From NCBI GenBank assembly GCA_011620845.1, contig WOYJ01000093.1, positions 1-9,496 on the forward strand: 9,496 nt of DNA, in the 5' to 3' direction. Within the stretch, counting starts at the first letter, position 1. Each line of letters begins with the position of its first letter. The position numbers and the translations under genes were made by a program. Below are positions 6,040 to 9,496 of this stretch, piece by piece. This DNA is from Methanobacteriaceae archaeon. GTDB lineage: Archaea > Methanobacteriota > Methanobacteria > Methanobacteriales > Methanobacteriaceae. The notes under the pieces were generated by a model, which was not told the origin of the DNA, did not search any database, and saw only the letters and a program-made list of their open reading frames with translations.

Positions 6040-7221
6040 ATGATTTCCAAGGGAAAATTCGGTAAGTACGGGGGAGTATTCGTACCTGAACTTCTAATCC
6101 CTGCATTAGAGGAATTAGAAACGGCTTACCTGAAGTATAAAGATGATGAAAAATTCAACGAGGAATTAAACTACTACTTGAAGGAGTTCGCCGGTAGACC
6201 AACCGCGTTGTACTATGCAGAGAACCTCTCCGAGAAATTAGGGTGTAAAATATACCTTAAAAGGGAGGATATGCTCCACACCGGAGCCCATAAAATAAAC
6301 AACACCCTGGGACAGGGGCTTTTAGCGAAATATATGGGAAAAACAAGGCTAATCGCTGAGACTGGCGCGGGTCAGCACGGTATAGCCACTGCCGTGGTTG
6401 GTGCTCTTTTAAGGATTCCCACCGAGGTTTACATGGGCAGTGAGGATGTGGAAAGACAGAAATTAAACGTTTTCCGTATGGAACTTTCAGACGGCGTTGT
6501 ATTACCAGTTGAAAGTGGCAGCCGTACCCTGAAAGACGCGATAAACGAGGCCATGCGAGACTGGATCACCAACTTGGACACCACTTACTACCTCATCGGG
6601 TCTACCATGGGCCCCCACCCCTACCCCACCATGGTGAAGTATTTTCAGAGCATAATAGGCCGGGAAACCAAGAAACAGATCATGGAAAAAGAGGGCCGGT
6701 TACCCGATACCATCATGGCCTGTGTCGGTGGTGGCAGTAACTCATTGGGGATCTTCTCAGAGTTTATTGGAGATGAAGAAGTGGAACTCATCGGTGTTGA
6801 AGGTGGTGGAGATGGAATAGAAACCCCTCGAACCGGGGCCACATTAACCATGGGAACAGAGGGAGTACTTCATGGTAGCCTCTCCTATGTACTTCAAAAT
6901 GATGATGGACAGATCAACGAAGCCCACTCTGTCAGTGCTGGACTGGATTACCCTGGTGTTGGACCAGAACATGCTTACTTGAAGGACAGGGGACGTGCAA
7001 CCTACGATGCCGTCACTGACAAGGAGGCACTTGAAGGCTTCAAGCTACTCAGTGAAACTGAGGGTATCATACCTGCCCTGGAAAGTGCGCATGCCATTGC
7101 CTACGCCAAGAAATATGCGGAAAAAGAAGATAACAAGGGTAAAATAATCATAGTGAACCTCTCTGGACGGGGAGATAAAGATATGGACTTGGTTGCCAGG
7201 GAGATGAGTGTGGAAATATGA
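6040..7221 (+). CDS. trpB: Tryptophan synthase beta subunit (TrpB1 type)
   Basis: TrpB uses pyridoxal phosphate to condense indole with serine. The 393 residues are typical of TrpB1, the form that pairs with TrpA, as opposed to the longer TrpB2. The PLP lysine lies in HTGAHKINN (Lys85). The catalytic Glu107 is in AETGAGQHG, the phosphate loop is CVGGGSN (228-234), and Ser375 in NLSGRGDKD contacts the PLP ring nitrogen. GPHPYP and HGSLSYVLQ are also present. Residue 175 (RDW) is the only tryptophan in all seven enzymes of the operon. The start at ATG 6040 gives the conserved KFGKYGG N-terminus. The stop overlaps trpA as ATGA, matching their one-to-one complex. Confidence 0.97.
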   Translation: MISKGKFGKYGGVFVPELLIPALEELETAYLKYKDDEKFNEELNYYLKEFAGRPTALYYAENLSEKLGCKIYLKREDMLHTGAHKINNTLGQGLLAKYMGKTRLIAETGAGQHGIATAVVGALLRIPTEVYMGSEDVERQKLNVFRMELSDGVVLPVESGSRTLKDAINEAMRDWITNLDTTYYLIGSTMGPHPYPTMVKYFQSIIGRETKKQIMEKEGRLPDTIMACVGGGSNSLGIFSEFIGDEEVELIGVEGGGDGIETPRTGATLTMGTEGVLHGSLSYVLQNDDGQINEAHSVSAGLDYPGVGPEHAYLKDRGRATYDAVTDKEALEGFKLLSETEGIIPALESAHAIAYAKKYAEKEDNKGKIIIVNLSGRGDKDMDLVAREMSVEI

Positions 7222-8030
7222 GTCATATAGAAAGTTACCAGGAAATGTTCCAGAGGGTTAAAGATAAAGGTGAAGGTGCCTTCATCCCCTTCGTGGTCGT
7301 GGGAGACCCGGACTTTGAAACCGGCCTGGAGATAGTTAAAACTTACGTGGATAACGGGGCTGATGCACTGGAACTCGGATTCCCCTTCAGTGACCCCATA
7401 GCAGACGGACCCACAGTCCAGTCAGCAGATGTAAGATCACTTAACGTGGGTATGACCACCCGGCGTGGATTTGAATTCATCAAGCGTATCCGGGAATTTA
7501 CAGACATCCCCATAGGCTTACTCGTTTACTATAACCTGATATACAAGATGGGTGCAGATGAGTTCTACAAAGCAGCAAAGGAAAGTGGGTTAAATGGTAT
7601 TTTGGCAGCTGATTTACCACCTGAGGAGGCTGAGGTTTTACTCGACACCGCGGATAAGTATGGTCTGGATCAGATCTTCATGGCTGCCCAGACAACCAGT
7701 AATGAAAGGTTGAAGAAGATAACAGAGATGTGCGGTGGTTTCCTCTACGTGGTGGCGGTGATGGGTGTTACCGGGGCTCGATCCGAACTTGCCGACACCA
7801 CTGTTGAACTGGTAAGCAGGGTGAGGAGTCACAGTGACCTGCCACTTGCAGTTGGTTTTGGTATCTCTCGCGGAGAACATGTTAGGAATGTTCTTGATGC
7901 CGGCTCAGATGGTGCAATCGTTGCCAGTGCATTACTTAACATCATAGAGGAAAACCTCGAAAACAAAGAGGTTATGTTAACTAAAATAGGTAGTTTCTGC
8001 AGGGAGCTTAAGGAAGCAACCAGGAAATAA
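7218..8030 (+). CDS. trpA: Tryptophan synthase alpha subunit
   Basis: TrpA cleaves indole-3-glycerol phosphate to indole and glyceraldehyde 3-phosphate and passes indole to TrpB through the complex tunnel. The 270 residues form a TIM barrel. Glu52 in LELGFPFSDP and Asp63 in IADGP correspond to the catalytic Glu49 and Asp60 of the enteric enzyme. The flexible loop is in AADLPPEEA, and phosphate binding is provided by VMGVTGAR, GFGIS and DGAIVASAL. No key residue is missing. The start ATG lies within the trpB stop (ATGA), so the two subunits should be made in matched amounts. Confidence 0.97.
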   Translation: MSHIESYQEMFQRVKDKGEGAFIPFVVVGDPDFETGLEIVKTYVDNGADALELGFPFSDPIADGPTVQSADVRSLNVGMTTRRGFEFIKRIREFTDIPIGLLVYYNLIYKMGADEFYKAAKESGLNGILAADLPPEEAEVLLDTADKYGLDQIFMAAQTTSNERLKKITEMCGGFLYVVAVMGVTGARSELADTTVELVSRVRSHSDLPLAVGFGISRGEHVRNVLDAGSDGAIVASALLNIIEENLENKEVMLTKIGSFCRELKEATRK

Positions 8031-8072
8031 AACCAAACCACAAATAGAAAATATTTATGAAAAAATCTTTAC

Positions 8073-8077
8073 GGTGA
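8073..8077 (+). promoter_or_regulatory. Ribosome binding site that decides the trpD start
   Basis: GGTGA lies five bases before the GTG at 8083 and matches the 16S rRNA 3' end well. An upstream in-frame GTG at 8074 overlaps this site and has no ribosome binding sequence of its own, so 8083 is preferred. Confidence 0.6.
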
Positions 8078-8082
8078 ATTAC

Positions 8083-9132
8083 GTGACCATTTCAAAATGT
8101 CTGGTGAAGGTCGTTAGTGGTGAGGACCTTACAGAGGAAGAAGCATACCAGTCCATGATGGACATCATGAAGGGCGAGACCACCTATGCACAGACCGCCT
8201 CATTTTTAACCGCCCTATCCATTAAAGGCGAGACTGTAACCGAGATAACGGGTTTTGTCCGGGCCATGCGGGAGTCTAGCCTGAAGGTCCGCTCCACAAA
8301 GAATCCACTGGTCGATACCTGTGGAACCGGTGGGGACACCCTTAAAACCTTCAACGTCAGCACCGCCGCTGCCATCATAGCTGCAAGCTGTGGTGTTACC
8401 ATAGCCAAGCATGGTAACCGAAGCATAACCAGTAAATGTGGCGGTGCAGATATACTGGAAGCCGTTGGGGTTAATATAAACTGCAATGATCAGGAAGTAG
8501 AGTATTGTCTGGAAAACGCGGGTATTGGGTTCATGTTCGCCCCTGTATTCCACCCGGCAATGAAAAACGTAGCCCCGGTAAGGAATGAACTGGGTATTAG
8601 GACTGTATTCAACATACTCGGACCCCTCACATCACCGGCAAATGTCGATATGCAACTTTTAGGTGTCTTTGATCCTGATTTAGTGGAACCATTAGCCCAT
8701 GTACTTAACAATTTAGAGGTGGAAAGGGCTATGGTTGTGCATGGATTTGATTCAGAGGGTAACCCAGCCATGGATGAAATATCAACGGTTGGTAAAACCA
8801 GGGTCGCCCTGCTTCGTGAAGGGAATGTGGAAGTCTTCGAATTACATCCAGAGGATTTCGGTATAGAAAAAACTGTAGAAGAACACATCATTGCCCCAGA
8901 CACCCTGGAAGAAAACATGGAAATATTCCACCGAGTTCTACGTGGGGAAATAGCTAGTCCTGCTGACGATGCCCGGTTTAATCTCTGCCTGGTGAATGCT
9001 GCGGCTATTTTATATATAGCAGGGAAGGCAAATAGTTTCACCAAGGGAATGGATGTTGCCCTGAAAGCTGTAGAAGATGGCGAAGCCCTCAGACAACTTG
9101 ATAAATTCATTGTAGCAAGTCAAAAAGGCTGA
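8083..9132 (+). CDS. trpD: Anthranilate phosphoribosyltransferase
   Basis: TrpD transfers the phosphoribosyl group of PRPP to anthranilate, the second pathway step. From the preferred GTG the protein has 349 residues (352 if 8074 is used). A small helical N-domain with the family pattern GEDLTEEEA is followed by the catalytic domain: GTGGD (81-85) and FNVST for pyrophosphate, AKHGN (108-112), a GGADILE stretch in place of the usual GSADxLE, the anthranilate-contacting Arg167 in APVRNELG, and the Mg-binding pair Asp231-Glu232 in AMDEIST. It is a stand-alone enzyme, not fused to TrpG. It lies 52 bp after trpA as the last gene of the operon, as in Methanothermobacter. Confidence 0.95.
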   Translation: MTISKCLVKVVSGEDLTEEEAYQSMMDIMKGETTYAQTASFLTALSIKGETVTEITGFVRAMRESSLKVRSTKNPLVDTCGTGGDTLKTFNVSTAAAIIAASCGVTIAKHGNRSITSKCGGADILEAVGVNINCNDQEVEYCLENAGIGFMFAPVFHPAMKNVAPVRNELGIRTVFNILGPLTSPANVDMQLLGVFDPDLVEPLAHVLNNLEVERAMVVHGFDSEGNPAMDEISTVGKTRVALLREGNVEVFELHPEDFGIEKTVEEHIIAPDTLEENMEIFHRVLRGEIASPADDARFNLCLVNAAAILYIAGKANSFTKGMDVALKAVEDGEALRQLDKFIVASQKG

Positions 9133-9260
9133 TGGCAATCTGGATAATTTTTTTGCTATAAATCGGATTTTTATCTCTTAAATCCTTTTTTTAAGTCCTT
9201 AAAATTATCTATATGGCGGATTTTTTTAGTTTATCATTAAATAGTTGTTTGATCATAAAT
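9133..9260 (+). terminator. Oligo-T ladder downstream of trpD
   Basis: T-tracts of 7, 5, 7 and 7 bases occur at 9148-9154, 9168-9172, 9186-9192 and 9221-9227, with no good hairpin. This is the expected form of an archaeal intrinsic terminator for the operon. No coding region is visible here. Confidence 0.65.
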
Positions 9261-9496
9261 ATGAGCAGAATATCAACGCATATAGTGGGATCCGGTAGTT
9301 ATATCTTTTATTGATCCATTGGTCTTTTCAAAAATATCCCTATTTCAAGTCTTTTACCAGATCCATCAGTGGCAAGAGTTTTAACCATTAATCCAAGGAA
9401 TAATTTAGCCGAGTCACTGCATACTTTGATTATTCATACAGGCGTAGTCACAGATCTGGTAGGAAACCCAATAACACTCAGGACATTCACCTTCAC
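9261..9496 (+). pseudogene. Degraded Ig-like (Big_5 type) surface-protein fragment, cut by window edge
   Basis: In the frame that ends the window I read VLTINPRNNLAESLHTLI, then IHTGVVTDLVGNPITLRT, then FTFT. This is the typical C-terminal half of a bacterial Ig-like domain (pattern: LTI-P...L...Y-L-IHTG-VTDLAGNP....FTFT), often repeated in methanogen cell-surface proteins. The same frame upstream has SIGLFKN but also a TGA at 9312-9314. A stretch reading FTRSISGK lies in a different frame (9353-9376), so at least two frame changes are needed to rebuild one domain. No signal peptide or credible start is seen; ATG 9261 opens only 17 codons. More domains may follow outside the window. Confidence 0.5.

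Noticed and set aside
1..9496. CRISPR arrays, tRNA or rRNA genes, insertion sequences, a novel defence system
   Set aside because: I saw no regularly spaced repeats, no cloverleaf-like or rRNA segments, no transposase motifs and no terminal inverted repeats. The intact genes are all the trp operon and its regulator.

Overview
The window looks like a piece of a methanogenic archaeon's chromosome, most likely a Methanobacterium-type member of Methanobacteriales. The evidence is gene order and content. A complete tryptophan operon in the order trpE-trpG-trpC-trpF-trpB-trpA-trpD is read divergently from a small HTH-ACT regulator of the TrpY type, as in Methanothermobacter thermautotrophicus. The rest fits: AT-rich spacers with archaeal TATA boxes, oligo-T terminators instead of strong hairpins, GGTGA-like ribosome binding sites and ATGA gene overlaps.

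Layout. Positions 1-103 are AT-rich non-coding DNA. Positions 104-1812 are a badly decayed membrane sensor histidine kinase (HisKA_2 type) on the + strand. I can trace it through four frame changes and three or four stop codons, plus an 18-bp internal duplication and a damaged ATP-binding glycine. A weak hairpin with a T-run separates it from trpY (1893-2396, - strand). The trpY/trpE intergenic region (2397-2581) carries two back-to-back promoters and several TGTAC-type boxes that fit the known TrpY operator. The trp genes fill 2582-9132. Positions 9133-9260 hold a ladder of oligo-T tracts (terminator). The right edge holds the start of a degraded Ig-like cell-surface-protein fragment that runs out of the window.

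How the genes work together. TrpE and TrpG convert chorismate and glutamine to anthranilate. TrpD adds phosphoribosyl from PRPP, TrpF isomerises the product, TrpC closes the indole ring, and TrpA/TrpB release indole and join it to serine. TrpY probably senses tryptophan through its ACT domain and represses both its own promoter and the operon. The seven enzymes are split into translational blocks E-G-C-F, B-A and D. E and G are 5 bp apart, while G/C, C/F and B/A share ATGA overlaps. Spacers of about 59 and 52 bp separate the blocks.

The core is a well-known system, not a new one. The less ordinary signals are: short tandem duplications at the 3' ends of trpY and trpF, a tiny out-of-frame ORF with one Trp codon overlapping the trpE start, near-total absence of tryptophan from the seven enzymes (one residue in about 2,140), and pseudogene debris on both sides of an intact operon.
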